A DNA stretch of 64,000 nucleotides from positions 1,780,001-1,844,000 of the forward strand of contig NZ_CP043506.1 in the NCBI RefSeq assembly GCF_008365315.1, in the 5' to 3' direction. Below the pieces are notes generated by a model. It did not search any database and was not told the origin of the DNA. It was given only the letters and a program-made list of their open reading frames with translations. Both the position numbers and the translations under genes were made by a program. Every line of letters starts with the position of its first letter. Within the stretch, counting starts at the first letter, position 1. The DNA comes from Acetobacter vaccinii (GTDB taxonomy: Bacteria; Pseudomonadota; Alphaproteobacteria; Acetobacterales; Acetobacteraceae). This document shows, piece after piece, positions 9,746 to 19,292 of the stretch.

Positions 9746-10419
9746 TCCTGTAGAACGTAGCCAGCATTCCTGACGGTGTGCACCAGTGGCTGGTCGAAAG
9801 GCTTGTCTATTTTCTGCCGCAGGCGGGAAATATGGACATCAATCACATTGGTCTGGGGGTCGAAGTGATAGTCCCAGACACCTTCAAGCAGCATGGTGCG
9901 GGTCACAACCTGCCCGGCATGGCGCATCAGAAATTCCAGCAGTCGGAATTCCCGAGGTTGCAGGTCTATCTTCTGGTTGGCGCGCCGCACCGTGCGCGAG
10001 AGCAGGTCCATCTCCAGGTCCGAGACACTTAGCCGCGTCTGGGGCAACTGTTCACTGCGGTTGCGGCGGATCAGGGCTTCCAGTCTGGCCTGAAGCTCGG
10101 AAAAGGAGAAAGGCTTGGTAACGTAGTCGTCTCCACCAGCTTTGAGCCCGGCTACTTTTTCATCCACATCTGCCATGGCTGACAGCAGCAGGACGGGGGT
10201 GCTGTCGCCAGCACCGCGCAGGGTGGACAGCACATGCACACCGTCCATGCCGCCGGGCAGCATCCGGTCGAGAATAATCACATCGAATCGTTCAGCCCCG
10301 GCAAGGGCCAGTGCCTGCCGACCGTCTTCTGTGTAGGCGACCTGGTGTCCGGCTTCTTCCAGTCCTTTGGTAATGAGAGTGCGGACAGTTTGATCATCTT
10401 CCACGAGAAGAACGCGCAT
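9742..10419 (-). CDS. OmpR-family response regulator
   Basis: A 225-residue DNA-binding regulator. The receiver domain has the acidic pair in LLVEDDQ (D8, D9), the phospho-acceptor D51 in FDVIILDRMLPGG, and the conserved Lys in YVTKPFSFSEL. The C-terminal winged helix (LQPREFRLLEFLMRHAGQVV, then DPQTNVIDVHISRLRQKID) binds direct repeats upstream of target genes. Its stop overlaps the kinase start as ATGA, so they form a classic two-component operon. Target genes cannot be told; the AI-2E-type transporter gene lies 73 bases upstream on the same strand. Confidence 0.95.
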   Translation of the reverse strand: MRVLLVEDDQTVRTLITKGLEEAGHQVAYTEDGRQALALAGAERFDVIILDRMLPGGMDGVHVLSTLRGAGDSTPVLLLSAMADVDEKVAGLKAGGDDYVTKPFSFSELQARLEALIRRNRSEQLPQTRLSVSDLEMDLLSRTVRRANQKIDLQPREFRLLEFLMRHAGQVVTRTMLLEGVWDYHFDPQTNVIDVHISRLRQKIDKPFDQPLVHTVRNAGYVLQE

Positions 10420-10492
10420 GAACAGTCCTCAGAAGTCGCAAAATACTTGCATAAACTTTATCGTCATCCCGGTTTCCTGTCACGGTTTCTTG

Positions 10493-11587
10493 CTACACGC
10501 GGTCTGTGTCCGACAGTTCTTCTGTCACGCCGTCAAGAATGGACAAAAGGACCGCCGTCAGCGGCGAGGCAAAAATAAGCCCTGGAAAGCCGAGGATAGA
10601 ACCAAACAGGGTCTGTGACAGCACCGTCAGGGCCGGGGGCATCTGCACCGCATGGCGTTGGATGACAGGGGCTAGCACGTTGCCTTCAAAAAACTGGATG
10701 ACACTATAAAGCACGGCAACCATGATAGTTTCGCGCGTGCCAAGTGGCAGGGCCAGCAGCAGGGCAGGCACAGCCCCCATGATCGCGCCGATATAGGGTA
10801 TGAAATTGCAGAGCCCGGCCAGCACACCCAGCGCCAGTGGCAGCGGCACACCAATAAACCATAGCCCGATGGCAGAGAGCGACCCCACCACCAGCATGTC
10901 CAGCGACTGTCCGGCCACCCACGCCCATAGGGTGCGGCCTGCCCGCAGGACCAGACTGCGCATGTGCGGGCGCTTGGCGGGGGGGATCAGGCGGAGCATG
11001 CCATTGGCATAGGTCGCGGGGGACATGGCAAAATACAGCCCCGCAATCAGCACGACCAGGATGGTCCCCAGCGCCCCGAAAGCTGACCCCAGCATACCGG
11101 TCATGGACCCGGCAATGCGCGACCCAAGCGAGGCCAGGCTGCTTTCGCTCCCGTTTTGCTGCCCGCCCATGGAGGTGGGCAGATATTTCAGGATCATCTG
11201 ACCTGTGGGATCATTTTTCAGGGCAGTACGCAGGGCCGCTTCCTGCTGGCGCAGGGCTTCTTGCAGCCTGATGGCTTCGTTGGCGATGGAGGGGCCGCTG
11301 TTCCAGAGCAGGAAGGCGCCGCTACACAGCACGGCCATGACAACAATGCCCAGCGCCCAGCCGTAGGACAGGCGCAGGTGGCGGACCAGAATGTTGGACA
11401 GGCCATGCAGCACGACCGCACATAAGACGGAGGCAAAAACCACCATCAGCACATCGCCCAGCAGCCAGATCAGCATGCCAATGGCCAGTGTGGCGAGTGT
11501 TGCGCGCAGGAGTCGGACCAGGGCGTCCTGCCATGGCAGTTCCTGCCCCGAAGGGGGGGTATCTTGCGGTATGGGGTCTGAGGCCAT
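10493..11587 (-). CDS. AI-2E/PerM family membrane transporter
   Basis: A 364-residue inner-membrane protein of the AI-2 exporter-like (PerM, UPF0118) family. Three or so N-terminal membrane helices (LLRATLATLAIGMLIWLLGD, VLMVVFASVLCAVVLHG), a polar middle segment rich in glutamine and alanine (about 110-190) and five C-terminal helices are seen. The family signature region is around PLALGVLAGLCNFIPYIGAIMGAVPALLLAL, and QTLFGSILGFPGLIFASPLTAVL near the end. Members export autoinducer-2, move sodium or protons, or have unknown substrates. I start at the ATG for MASDPIPQ; the frame stays open upstream but that stretch resembles noncoding DNA. It diverges from the MFS gene. Confidence 0.85.
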   Translation of the reverse strand: MASDPIPQDTPPSGQELPWQDALVRLLRATLATLAIGMLIWLLGDVLMVVFASVLCAVVLHGLSNILVRHLRLSYGWALGIVVMAVLCSGAFLLWNSGPSIANEAIRLQEALRQQEAALRTALKNDPTGQMILKYLPTSMGGQQNGSESSLASLGSRIAGSMTGMLGSAFGALGTILVVLIAGLYFAMSPATYANGMLRLIPPAKRPHMRSLVLRAGRTLWAWVAGQSLDMLVVGSLSAIGLWFIGVPLPLALGVLAGLCNFIPYIGAIMGAVPALLLALPLGTRETIMVAVLYSVIQFFEGNVLAPVIQRHAVQMPPALTVLSQTLFGSILGFPGLIFASPLTAVLLSILDGVTEELSDTDRV

Positions 11588-11734
11588 GCAGAAAAGCTCT
11601 TTCAGAATGGAGGTCTGCTGTGTAACGGCTGTCTGCAGGCTTCGTGGCGCGCAGTGCATAATGTTTTGCATTCTTAGGCATGACTGTCGCGGGCTGAGAA
11701 GAAAATTCTGTGGAATCAGGAGCGGAAACTGACA

Positions 11735-12937
11735 ATGTCTGGCAGGAAAGACGGAGGGCTGGCGGCTGCCTCCAAGGCCATTCTTGCCCTGGCGGTAGGC
11801 ACCTTTGCCATCGGCACGGGGGAATTTGCGGCCATGGGGCTGCTGCCCCAGATGGCGCAGAGCATGCACACGGATATTCCACAGACCGGGCAGGCTATTT
11901 CAGCCTATGCGCTGGGGGTGGTTGTTGGCGCTCCGCTGATTGCGGTTGTGGCTGCGCGCATGTCCCGCCGGTCGTTGCTGGTGGGGCTTATGGCGTGGTT
12001 TGCTGTTACAAACGGTCTGGGTACACTGGCTGGCACTTTGGGCATGCTGGATCTGGCCCGCTTTATCAGTGGCCTGCCGCATGGTGCTTTTATGGGGGTT
12101 GCCGCGCTTGTGGCCGCAGGGCTGGTCGAGCGCGGTTATCGGGGCCGGGCAGTCGGGCGGGTGTTTTCGGGCCTGACCATTGCCAATGTTGTGGGCGCAC
12201 CGCTGGCGACGTATGTCGGCGGCAGCATGAACTGGCGTCTGGCCTATGTGCTGATCGGGCTTATTGGGGCCGCATGCTGCCTGATGGTGCTGGCATGGGT
12301 GCCCTATGACCAACCTAACCGTGCGCGCTCGGCCATTTCGGAACTGGCAGCTTTTAGCCGCAAGCAGGTCTGGTACGTCATGGGCACGGTGGCTGTGGGG
12401 TGTGGGGGCATGTTTTGCGTGTACACCTACTTCTCCGTAACCTTGCAGGAGGTCACCGGGGTACCAACCTGGGGCGTGCCGCTGTTTCAGGCCATCTGGG
12501 GTGTTGGCATGTGCGTTGGGGCATGGGCTGGCGGCTATCTGATGGACAAAAGCCTGAAGTGGACGACGGTAGGAGCATTCCTGTGGAATGCTTTTGCGCT
12601 GGGGCTGTTTGCGCTGGTGGCGCATAATATCTGGCTGACAGCGCTGGCGGTTTTTATGCTGGGTGGTGGTATCGCTCTGTCCCCGGCCATGCAGGTCAGG
12701 CTGATGGATGTTGCGGCCGATGCCCAGACTTTGGCGGCATCCATGAACCATGCAGCCTTTAATCTGGCCAATGCCCTTGGGGCGTGGCTGGGCGGGGTTG
12801 TTCTGGCATCCGGCTTTGGCCTGTCGGATACAGGCTGGGCAGGTATGGGCCTGTCCCTTGTCGGGCTGCTGCTTTTTGCGTTGTCCCTGCTGTCGGAAAA
12901 GCGTGACAACAGCCGGACTGCGACGGCTCACAGGTAA
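11735..12937 (+). CDS. MFS efflux transporter (DHA1, AraJ/YdhP-like)
   Basis: A 400-residue, 12-helix major facilitator. The first helices read AILALAVGTFAIGTGEFAAMGLLPQMA, the start typical of the sugar-efflux/drug:H+ antiporter (AraJ, YdhP, SotB) branch. The loop 2-3 motif A region is VVAARMSRRSLLVGLM and helix 5 has GLTIANVVGAPLATYVG (motif C-like GxxxGPxxG variant). It probably exports small organic compounds or drugs from the cytosol using the proton gradient. The ATG is preceded by AGGAG with about 11 bases spacing. The 147-base gap to the divergent AI-2E gene holds both promoters. Substrate unknown. Confidence 0.88.
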   Translation: MSGRKDGGLAAASKAILALAVGTFAIGTGEFAAMGLLPQMAQSMHTDIPQTGQAISAYALGVVVGAPLIAVVAARMSRRSLLVGLMAWFAVTNGLGTLAGTLGMLDLARFISGLPHGAFMGVAALVAAGLVERGYRGRAVGRVFSGLTIANVVGAPLATYVGGSMNWRLAYVLIGLIGAACCLMVLAWVPYDQPNRARSAISELAAFSRKQVWYVMGTVAVGCGGMFCVYTYFSVTLQEVTGVPTWGVPLFQAIWGVGMCVGAWAGGYLMDKSLKWTTVGAFLWNAFALGLFALVAHNIWLTALAVFMLGGGIALSPAMQVRLMDVAADAQTLAASMNHAAFNLANALGAWLGGVVLASGFGLSDTGWAGMGLSLVGLLLFALSLLSEKRDNSRTATAHR

Positions 12938-12955
12938 AGCCGTCCATGTGCCTTG

Positions 12956-12985
12956 CCCGTGCAGGGCGGCTCTGCCGTGCACGGG
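12956..12985. terminator. Hairpin between convergent genes
   Basis: CCCGTGCA and TGCACGGG pair around a GC-rich loop between the convergent MFS and ABC-F stops. There is no clear T-tract on either side, so termination is only likely. Confidence 0.4.
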
Positions 12986-13014
12986 AATAAGGGGGCTTAC
13001 ACCGGGGAGGGGGA

Positions 13015-14907
13015 TTATCCTTCCTCGTTCTGGGCTTCTTCCATGTCGCTCTGGGCGTTCAGCCAGAGTTCTTCCTGCTCTTCCTGTTCCTTGCCGATAG
13101 CGGCAAGGCGTGTGTTCAGGCGCGTGACTTCGGCCGCTTTGCCGTCCGCGTATAGGGCAGGGTCGGCCAGTGTGGTTTCCAGGCGGGCACGTTCATCCGC
13201 CAGCTTGGCCAGTCGGGCTTCGGCATCCTTGATAATCTTGCGCAAAGGGGCCAAAGCCTTGCGGCTTTCGGCGCGTTCACGCCTGTCTTCCTTGCGACTG
13301 GTGGGCTGGCTGCTGTCCTGACGTGGGCGGCTGGCAGCGCGGTTGCGTTCCAGCAGCCAGCTTCGGTATTCGGTCATATCCCCTTCGAACGGGGTTACCT
13401 TGCCATCCGCCACCAGCCAGAGGCGGTCGGCCACAAGTTCGACCAGGTGGGGGTCATGGCTGATCAGCACCACCGCCCCCTCATAATCCGCCAGAGCGCG
13501 GATAAGCGCATCGCGCGCGTCGAGGTCAAGGTGGTTGGTGGGTTCGTCCAGCAGCAGAATCTGGGGGGCGTCCCGCGTGGCCAGAGCCAGCAGCAGGCGG
13601 GCTTTTTCCCCCCCGGACAGGTCACGCACCTGGGTTTCTGCCCGCTGGGCATCCAGCCCAAAACGCGCAAGCTGGGCCCGTACGACCGGGGGCGTGGCCT
13701 TGGGCAGGGCGCGTGCCATGTGGTCTACTGGCGTTTGTTCCAGACGGAGTTCTTCAGCCTGATGCTGGGCGAAATAGCCGATCTTCAGGCGTGGGTTGCG
13801 CTCCACTGTGCCTGAGAGAGGGTCCAGACGCCCGGCAATCAGCTTGACCAGGGTGGATTTGCCGTTGCCATTGGCTCCCAGCAGGGCAATGCGATCTTCC
13901 ATATCCAGCCGCATGGACAGGTTGGACAGAATACTGCGCCCGTCATACCCCACGCTGGCCCGCTCCATGCGGAGGATGGGGGGCGGCAGACCTTCAGGTT
14001 CGGGGAAAGAGAACTGGGTGGCCGCGTCCTCGACTACCGACTCGATTACAGGTAGTTTTTCAAGCGCTTTCAGGCGGGCCTGAGCCTGCTTGGCCTTGGT
14101 GGCCTTGGCGCGAAAGCGGTCGACAAAGGACTGCATATGCGCCCGCCGAGCCGCAATTTTTTCAGCCTGACGGGTTTGCTGCAACGCGTGCTCGGTGCGG
14201 ATGCGCACAAAGTTCTCGTATCCACCGGGGGTCAGGGTCAGGTGGCCACGGTCCAGATGGGCAATGGCATCCACGCAGGAATCGAGCAGGCCACGGTCAT
14301 GGCTGACAATCAGCGCAGCGCCTGAGAAGCGGCGCAGCCAGTCCTCCAGCCACAGTGTGGCTTCCAGGTCCAGGTGGTTTGTCGGCTCGTCCAGCAGCAG
14401 CAGGTCAGGCTCAAGGAACAGCGCTGTGGCAAGCGAGACACGCATGCGCCAGCCGCCTGAAAAGTCGGAAACAGGGCGGGCCTGGGCTGCGGCGTCAAAC
14501 CCCAACCCGGACAGGACAGAGGCCGCGCGGGCCGGGGCGCTGTCGGCCTGGATCGCGCGCAGGCGTTCATGAATTTCGGCAATCCGCATGGGGTCGGAGG
14601 CCTGCTCGGACTCGGCCAGCAGGGCGCTGCGTTCCAGATCGCCCGCCAGCACGGTGTCCAGCAGGGAGGCACCGTCAGACGGGGCTTCCTGCTTGATGCG
14701 CGCCATGCGCGCGCGGGAGGACAGGCGGATTTCCCCCCCATCGGGGGGGATGTCTCCGGCTATGGCAGCCAGCAGGGTGGACTTGCCAGCCCCATTGCGC
14801 CCGACAAGCCCGACCTTGCGGCCGGGGTCGATGGACAGGCTGGCATGGTCCAGCAGGAGGCGGCCCGCCATGCGGAGGGTCAGGTCGGAGATGACAAGAA
14901 GGCTCAA
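13015..14907 (-). CDS. ABC-F family ATPase (YheS-like)
   Basis: A 630-residue soluble protein with two ABC cassettes and no membrane segment, as in ABC-F translation factors that bind the ribosomal E site. Cassette 1: Walker [10 protein letters not shown], signature FSGGWRMRV, Walker [21 protein letters not shown]. The linker (about residues 240-310) is basic and helical (arm or P-site tip). Cassette 2: [41 protein letters not shown]. The C-terminal 100 residues form a charged coiled coil ([23 protein letters not shown]). Length and layout best match YheS rather than Uup or EttA. It may relieve stalled ribosomes; an antibiotic-resistance role cannot be excluded. Confidence 0.92.
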   Translation of the reverse strand: MSLLVISDLTLRMAGRLLLDHASLSIDPGRKVGLVGRNGAGKSTLLAAIAGDIPPDGGEIRLSSRARMARIKQEAPSDGASLLDTVLAGDLERSALLAESEQASDPMRIAEIHERLRAIQADSAPARAASVLSGLGFDAAAQARPVSDFSGGWRMRVSLATALFLEPDLLLLDEPTNHLDLEATLWLEDWLRRFSGAALIVSHDRGLLDSCVDAIAHLDRGHLTLTPGGYENFVRIRTEHALQQTRQAEKIAARRAHMQSFVDRFRAKATKAKQAQARLKALEKLPVIESVVEDAATQFSFPEPEGLPPPILRMERASVGYDGRSILSNLSMRLDMEDRIALLGANGNGKSTLVKLIAGRLDPLSGTVERNPRLKIGYFAQHQAEELRLEQTPVDHMARALPKATPPVVRAQLARFGLDAQRAETQVRDLSGGEKARLLLALATRDAPQILLLDEPTNHLDLDARDALIRALADYEGAVVLISHDPHLVELVADRLWLVADGKVTPFEGDMTEYRSWLLERNRAASRPRQDSSQPTSRKEDRRERAESRKALAPLRKIIKDAEARLAKLADERARLETTLADPALYADGKAAEVTRLNTRLAAIGKEQEEQEELWLNAQSDMEEAQNEEG

Positions 14908-15035
14908 CGTGGCACTCGTTTCTAGCGGAATCGGATCATTACATTCTGGCAGGTACCTACCAGCCCGCGCCGATATGCTCTAGATGGTGCGTGAACCGGC
15001 ACCACAGTGTGGCGGATATTGAACAGGAGAGCCCA

Positions 15036-15458
15036 ATGGCTAAGGAACGCACCCTTTCCATCATTAAGCCCGACGCAACGCGCCGCAACCTGACCGGCAA
15101 GATCAATGCCGTGTTCGAAGATGCAGGTCTGAGCATTGTTGCCCAGAAGCGCGTCCAGCTGACCCCGGCCCAGGCTGGCGCGTTTTACGCTGTGCACAAG
15201 GAACGCCCCTTCTACAACGATCTGGTGTCCTTCATGATCTCCGGCCCGGTTGTGCTGCAGGTGCTCGAAGGCGAAAACGCCGTCGCCAAGAACCGTGAAG
15301 TCATGGGCGCTACCGACCCCAGCAAGGCCGAAGCCAACACCGTGCGCGCGCAGTTTGCAGAAAGCATCGAAGCCAACTCCGTGCATGGCTCCGACAGCGC
15401 TGAGAACGCTGCTAACGAAATCCGCTTCTTCTTTGCTGAAACGGAAATCCTGCCGTAA
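15036..15458 (+). CDS. ndk: Nucleoside diphosphate kinase
   Basis: Transfers the gamma phosphate of ATP to NDPs and dNDPs. The 140-residue product starts [18 protein letters not shown], carries the conserved [14 protein letters not shown] and [17 protein letters not shown] stretches, and has the active-site histidine in [16 protein letters not shown] (residue 117). Length is normal for the bacterial tetrameric enzyme. The ATG is preceded by AGGAG with good spacing; in-frame codons further upstream add unrelated sequence. It diverges from the ABC-F gene and ends in a strong terminator, so it is probably a single-gene transcript. Confidence 0.97.
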   Translation: MAKERTLSIIKPDATRRNLTGKINAVFEDAGLSIVAQKRVQLTPAQAGAFYAVHKERPFYNDLVSFMISGPVVLQVLEGENAVAKNREVMGATDPSKAEANTVRAQFAESIEANSVHGSDSAENAANEIRFFFAETEILP

Positions 15459-15483
15459 TCCTGCCTTCGGGTATGATTGCACG

Positions 15484-15524
15484 ACGGGCGCCCCTGCCAT
15501 GCAGGTGGCGCCCGTTTCTGTTTT
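15484..15524 (+). terminator. Terminator after ndk
   Basis: A long interrupted stem (ACGGGCGCC with GGCGCCCGT, plus an inner CCTGC/GCAGG closing a CAT loop) is followed by TTTCTGTTTT, 25 bases after the ndk stop. Confidence 0.85.
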
Positions 15525-15710
15525 GGGCGTGTGTACAAGCCCCCACAGCCAGATAAACGCCCCACGCATGGGAGGTGCCGCCCACCAGACCACGACGGTC
15601 ACGGTGTTTGTACTTTAGGGAGTCAGACCATCTGATACACTCATTACGCGGGCCGTGCCGGTAACCCCGACAGGCATGGCGGCTGGTCCGTTCCTGCGGA
15701 AAGGAATGTC

Positions 15711-17252
15711 ATGAAAGTTCTGGCGGTTCATCCCAGCGCCCTCATGTATACCAAGGTCTTCCTACGGCTGGAGCCTCTGGGCCTGGAACTGGTGGCAGGG
15801 GCTGCGCGCAATGCGGGCCATGATGTCCGGATTATCGACCTTCAGGTTGAAACGCATGATGACTACTGGGCACTGCTGGAGGATTTCCAGCCCGATGTTG
15901 TCTGCTATTCCGGCAGCTACCTTGCCAATGTGCCCGAAATTCTCGACCTGTGCCGGGCTACCCGCTACCGTATTCCAACCGTTGTGCAGGTTATTGGCGG
16001 GCATTCGGTCTCCTTTATTGCGCGGGATGTGCTGGAACTGGCTGAAGGCACGGTCAACTGCATTCTCAAGGGCGAGGGCGATGCAACCATCGGCCTGCTA
16101 CTGGATGCCGTCGGCAAGGGGGAGGATATTCTGACCGTCCCAGGGGTCGTGACACTGGACGGGGAAGGGCCACCACCTGTTTTTGTGCAATCCTTGGATG
16201 ATATCCGCCCTGCGCGAGACCTTTTGCGGCACCGCAAAAAATACTTCATCGGGACATTGGACCCTGCGGCATCAATTGAGTTTGCGCGTGGTTGCCCGTG
16301 GGACTGCACCTTCTGTTCCGCCTGGACCTTCTATGGCCGCTCCTACCGTACTGCCAGCCCGCAGGTCATCGCGGATGAGCTGGAGGAGATCGAGGAGCCC
16401 GGTATTTTCATCGTCGATGACGTGGCGTTTGTGCATGAAGAGCACGGTATGGCCATCGCGGATGAAATCAGGAAACGGGGGATCAAGAAGGAATATTACC
16501 TAGAAACGCGTGCCGATGTGCTGTTGCGGAACAAGGAGGTCTTCAAGGTCTGGAGCGAGATTGGTCTGTCCTACATCTTCATCGGCATGGAAGCCGTGGA
16601 TGAGGAAGGGCTGAAGCAGTTCCGCAAGCGCGTGTCGCTGGACAAGAATTTCGAGGCGCTGGAATATGCGCGCTCTCTTGGTCTTATCGTGGCTATCAAC
16701 ATTATTGCCGACCCGTCGTGGGACAAGGAGCGGTTTGAGACCATCCGGCAGTGGTGTCTGGAAATTCCGGAAATTGTTAATCTGTCCGTGACAACGCCCT
16801 ATCCCGGCACGGAAATCTGGCACAAGGAAGCGCGCCGCCTGACCACGCGGGACTACAGGCTGTTTGACATCCAGCATGCGGTGCTACCCACAAAGCTGCC
16901 CTTGCCGGAGTTTTATGAAGAACTGGTCAAGACCCAGCAGGTGCTTAACACCAAGCATATGGGATGGCAGGCGCTCAAGGATACGGCAGGCATTGCGGCC
17001 CGGCTGTTGCGCAACGGGCAAACCAACTTTGTCAAAATGCTCTGGAAGTTCAATTCCGTCTTCAACCCGGCCCTGCAACTGGCAGACCACCAGCGCCCCG
17101 CCCGCTACCTTATGCCTGTCCAGCCCGATGTCGTGCAGAATGTTGATCGTAAAGACCTGTATGTGCATGGCCCCGGAGGGCGCAAGACCCGTGCGCTGGA
17201 TGACGCAACCGAGAAATTTGTCGATACGACCCGCATGGGTGAGGACGCCTGA
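15711..17252 (+). CDS. hpnR: Hopanoid C-3 methylase (radical SAM, B12-binding)
   Basis: Adds a methyl group at C-3 of the hopanoid A ring, making 3-methylhopanoids in the cytoplasmic membrane. The 513-residue product has an N-terminal cobalamin-binding-like domain (MKVLAVHPSALMYTKVFLRL, then PDVVCYSGSYLANV and VQVIGGHSVSF), a radical SAM core with the CxxxCxxC cluster (Cys195, Cys199, Cys202 in RGCPWDCTFCSAWTFYGRS) and a C-terminal extension with PYPGTEIWHKEA and KHMGWQALKDT. This layout and wording match HpnR of acetic acid bacteria and methanotrophs. It is monocistronic here, not in the shc-hpn cluster. The related class B methylases (HpnP at C-2) are less similar in my judgement, so C-3 is preferred. 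Confidence 0.9.
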   Translation: MKVLAVHPSALMYTKVFLRLEPLGLELVAGAARNAGHDVRIIDLQVETHDDYWALLEDFQPDVVCYSGSYLANVPEILDLCRATRYRIPTVVQVIGGHSVSFIARDVLELAEGTVNCILKGEGDATIGLLLDAVGKGEDILTVPGVVTLDGEGPPPVFVQSLDDIRPARDLLRHRKKYFIGTLDPAASIEFARGCPWDCTFCSAWTFYGRSYRTASPQVIADELEEIEEPGIFIVDDVAFVHEEHGMAIADEIRKRGIKKEYYLETRADVLLRNKEVFKVWSEIGLSYIFIGMEAVDEEGLKQFRKRVSLDKNFEALEYARSLGLIVAINIIADPSWDKERFETIRQWCLEIPEIVNLSVTTPYPGTEIWHKEARRLTTRDYRLFDIQHAVLPTKLPLPEFYEELVKTQQVLNTKHMGWQALKDTAGIAARLLRNGQTNFVKMLWKFNSVFNPALQLADHQRPARYLMPVQPDVVQNVDRKDLYVHGPGGRKTRALDDATEKFVDTTRMGEDA

Positions 17253-17280
17253 CCATTCCTTAGTGCAGGAGGGTACCTGC

Positions 17281-17934
17281 TCAGGCCGGGGGTAGGCCAA
17301 GTGTTTGTGGGGTATAGGTTTCCACAACCGCGCTGAATGCGGTGCCGCTGCCTGTATGCAAGGTGGCGGCGTGCCGGAAGATATGCTCGGGCATGGCCAG
17401 TGGTGTGCCCTCCGGCCCAGCGGGGATAACCGGAGTATGTGGCCAGCCGTCGGGCAGGGGAGACCAAAGTGTTTCACGAGTAACAAGCCTGCGTGAAAAC
17501 CCCAGAGGCTGCACAACATGCCCGAAGGGAATGCTGGTTGTCTCAAGCTGGGCCAGCATAAAGCTGGTCAGCAGGTCTGGCCTGTACCAGTTCTCGGCTT
17601 TGGAAAAAATGCGCCCATCCGCGACAAGGTGGATTTTCCTGTAACGCAGGGGGACTGATTGCGGGTCGGCGGGTATATTCAGGGCCGCCCGCAAAGGGGG
17701 AGGGCAGGGTGGTGGGCAGTCTGTTGCAACGTGCTCCACCCGCAGGGGCAGACTATCAGTAATGTGGGTGTCACGCAGCCAGCCCTCCATGGTCAGGGTG
17801 GCACTGCTGCTCGCCAGCAACCTGCTTTCAAACCGGCTGATCAGTACGGCCAGTGTCAGGCGGTGCAGGACAGTGTCCTGCCATGGGGCTGTGTGCGGCG
17901 GAGTGGGGCGGTGTTCAGGCATGGGGTGGAGCAT
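17281..17934 (-). CDS. Chorismate lyase-like (UTRA-fold) protein of unknown role
   Basis: A 217-residue soluble protein without signal peptide. The central segment RYRKIHLVADGRIFSKAENWY followed by RPDLLT and later TSIPFGHVVQPLGFSRRLV resembles the family of chorismate pyruvate-lyase-like proteins, in which an A-[ED]-N-W-Y motif, a TxxPFG motif and a following basic residue line the ligand pocket. True UbiC has different spacing, so this may act on another aromatic acid or bind a ligand without catalysis. Two nearby ATGs (codons 1 and 5) are possible starts. It is convergent with hpnR and divergent from the metallochaperone gene, so there is no operon partner to suggest a job. Confidence 0.6.
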   Translation of the reverse strand: MLHPMPEHRPTPPHTAPWQDTVLHRLTLAVLISRFESRLLASSSATLTMEGWLRDTHITDSLPLRVEHVATDCPPPCPPPLRAALNIPADPQSVPLRYRKIHLVADGRIFSKAENWYRPDLLTSFMLAQLETTSIPFGHVVQPLGFSRRLVTRETLWSPLPDGWPHTPVIPAGPEGTPLAMPEHIFRHAATLHTGSGTAFSAVVETYTPQTLGLPPA

Positions 17935-18041
17935 ACATGCTCTTGCCGTGTGTGACTTCCCTGTTTCTCAATAGGGTGGAGTTGCGCTATGGAAAGCGGA
18001 AGCACCAGCGTTTTTTATTTCAGGGTTATGGAGCACGGATA

Positions 18042-18272
18042 ATGGCCGACAAGGCAACGGAAAGCTTGAGCACAGCAGATTTTCTGGTCGAAGGCATGAC
18101 ATGCGATGGTTGCGCCTCTGCCGTTAAACGGGCTCTGGCTGCCATTGATGGCGTGGAAAGCACGCAGGTCAACCTGTCCAAGAACGAAGTGGTTGTTACG
18201 TATGATCCGGCGCGCGCTGGCGTGTCCTCGTTGCAGAACGCCATCCGTGGTGCGGGTTACGAAGTAGGCTGA
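18042..18272 (+). CDS. CopZ-like heavy-metal-associated chaperone
   Basis: A 76-residue single HMA domain with the metal-binding GMTCDGCAS motif (Cys at about residues 21 and 24) in a beta-alpha-beta-beta-alpha-beta pattern: DFLVEGMTCDGC, then VKRALAAIDGVESTQVNLSKN and VVVTYDPARAGV. Proteins like this carry Cu(I) to P-type ATPases or sensors in the cytosol. A ten-residue N-terminal tail precedes the fold. No copper ATPase gene sits next to it; the CsoR/CopB copper pair is 45 kb away in this window. Metal specificity is inferred from the family. Confidence 0.85.
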   Translation: MADKATESLSTADFLVEGMTCDGCASAVKRALAAIDGVESTQVNLSKNEVVVTYDPARAGVSSLQNAIRGAGYEVG

Positions 18273-18401
18273 CACGGCGGGCCTGCCATGCGTCTGCGCG
18301 AAAGGGGGGGTGAGCGTGCCTCCCTAGCTGCGGCTGCGTGAACATGGCAGCATAGATGCACGGCCCGGAGAGTGGCTGCAATCAGGACAGGCAGGGTTTT
18401 C

Positions 18402-18701
18402 GTGACATACAAAGCAAGCAAACTGGCGTTGGGCCTTGTGGTGGGGACAGCCCTGCTGGGTGGGTGTTCGTCCGAAATGGGGCGCAGGCCGCTTGTGGAT
18501 ACGGATATTACCTGCCTGCGCAAGCAGATGGCCGGGCCCATGTTCCTCAGCTTTCCGCTGGCGGCCAATACCTGCCAGCGCATGACAGGCCATGGTTTGC
18601 TTCTGGCCGACAAAAACCCCAAGCCAATTGCGCTTGACCTTAAAGGCGCTCCCGACCTGCAAGCCCAGGCGGATGAATACGGCTACCACTACACCCGCTA
18701 A
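18402..18701 (+). CDS. Small lipoprotein of unknown function
   Basis: A 99-residue protein whose N-terminus (VTYKASKLALGLVVGTALLGGCSSE) is a lipoprotein signal with lipobox LLGGC, so it should be acylated on Cys and anchored in the envelope. I start at GTG, which places the lipobox correctly; another GTG ten codons upstream is possible. The mature part has two further cysteines (DITCLRKQM and ANTCQRMTG) that could form a disulfide. No known domain is recognised. It stands between the CopZ-like gene and the convergent HNH nuclease gene. Confidence 0.6.
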   Translation: MTYKASKLALGLVVGTALLGGCSSEMGRRPLVDTDITCLRKQMAGPMFLSFPLAANTCQRMTGHGLLLADKNPKPIALDLKGAPDLQAQADEYGYHYTR

Positions 18702-18713
18702 GGGGGCGTGGGG

Positions 18714-19292
18714 TCAGCTTTCCAGTTCGGTGTCCCAGTACAGGTAGTCGCACCAGCTTTTGTGCAGGTAGTTGGGTGGAAAGGCGCGGCCGTTGTCCTG
18801 GAGTTCCCACGATGTCGGGCGCGCAGGCGTCCTGCGTGGGATCATGCCGATGTGGTGGGGCATATGCGGGCCTTTACGCAGGTTGCAGACACCACAGGCC
18901 GTGACAACATTTTCCCAGCTTGTGCGCCCGCCTTTGCAACGGGGGATAACGTGGTCAAACGTCAGTTCCTGCGTGGGGTAGCGCTCCCCGCAGTACTGGC
19001 ATGAAAAGTTGTCACGCAGGAAGACATTGAAGCGCGTAAAGGCTGGTTTGCGGGCTGAGGGAACATAGTCTTTCAGTGCGATCACACTGGGGAGGCGGAA
19101 TGTCTGTCGGGGGGAGTGTACTTCCGCATCGTATTCGCTCAGGACCGAGACCCGGTCCAGGCAGACAGCCTTCATGGTGTCCTGCCAGGACCATAGGGAC
19201 AAGGGAAAATAGGACAGGGGCCGGAAGTCGGCGTTCAGCACAAGGGCTGGAAAATTCAGGGTACTGCCATCCGCCAAGTCGCGTCTCCTCAT
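18714..19292 (-). CDS. HNH endonuclease family protein
   Basis: A 192-residue protein with a complete HNH module in the middle: a zinc-type CQYCGERY pair, the catalytic TFDHVIPRCKGG (D-H), SWENVVTACGVCNLRKG (the N and the second Cys pair). The N-terminal 75 residues (ALVLNADFRPLSYFPLSLWS) and the C-terminal tail (NYLHKSWCDYLYWDTELES) match a widely conserved stand-alone alphaproteobacterial HNH group rather than a homing endonuclease or restriction enzyme. It has no methyltransferase or phage genes nearby. The role in the host is unknown; DNA repair or nicking is a guess. Confidence 0.85.
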   Translation of the reverse strand: MRRRDLADGSTLNFPALVLNADFRPLSYFPLSLWSWQDTMKAVCLDRVSVLSEYDAEVHSPRQTFRLPSVIALKDYVPSARKPAFTRFNVFLRDNFSCQYCGERYPTQELTFDHVIPRCKGGRTSWENVVTACGVCNLRKGPHMPHHIGMIPRRTPARPTSWELQDNGRAFPPNYLHKSWCDYLYWDTELES

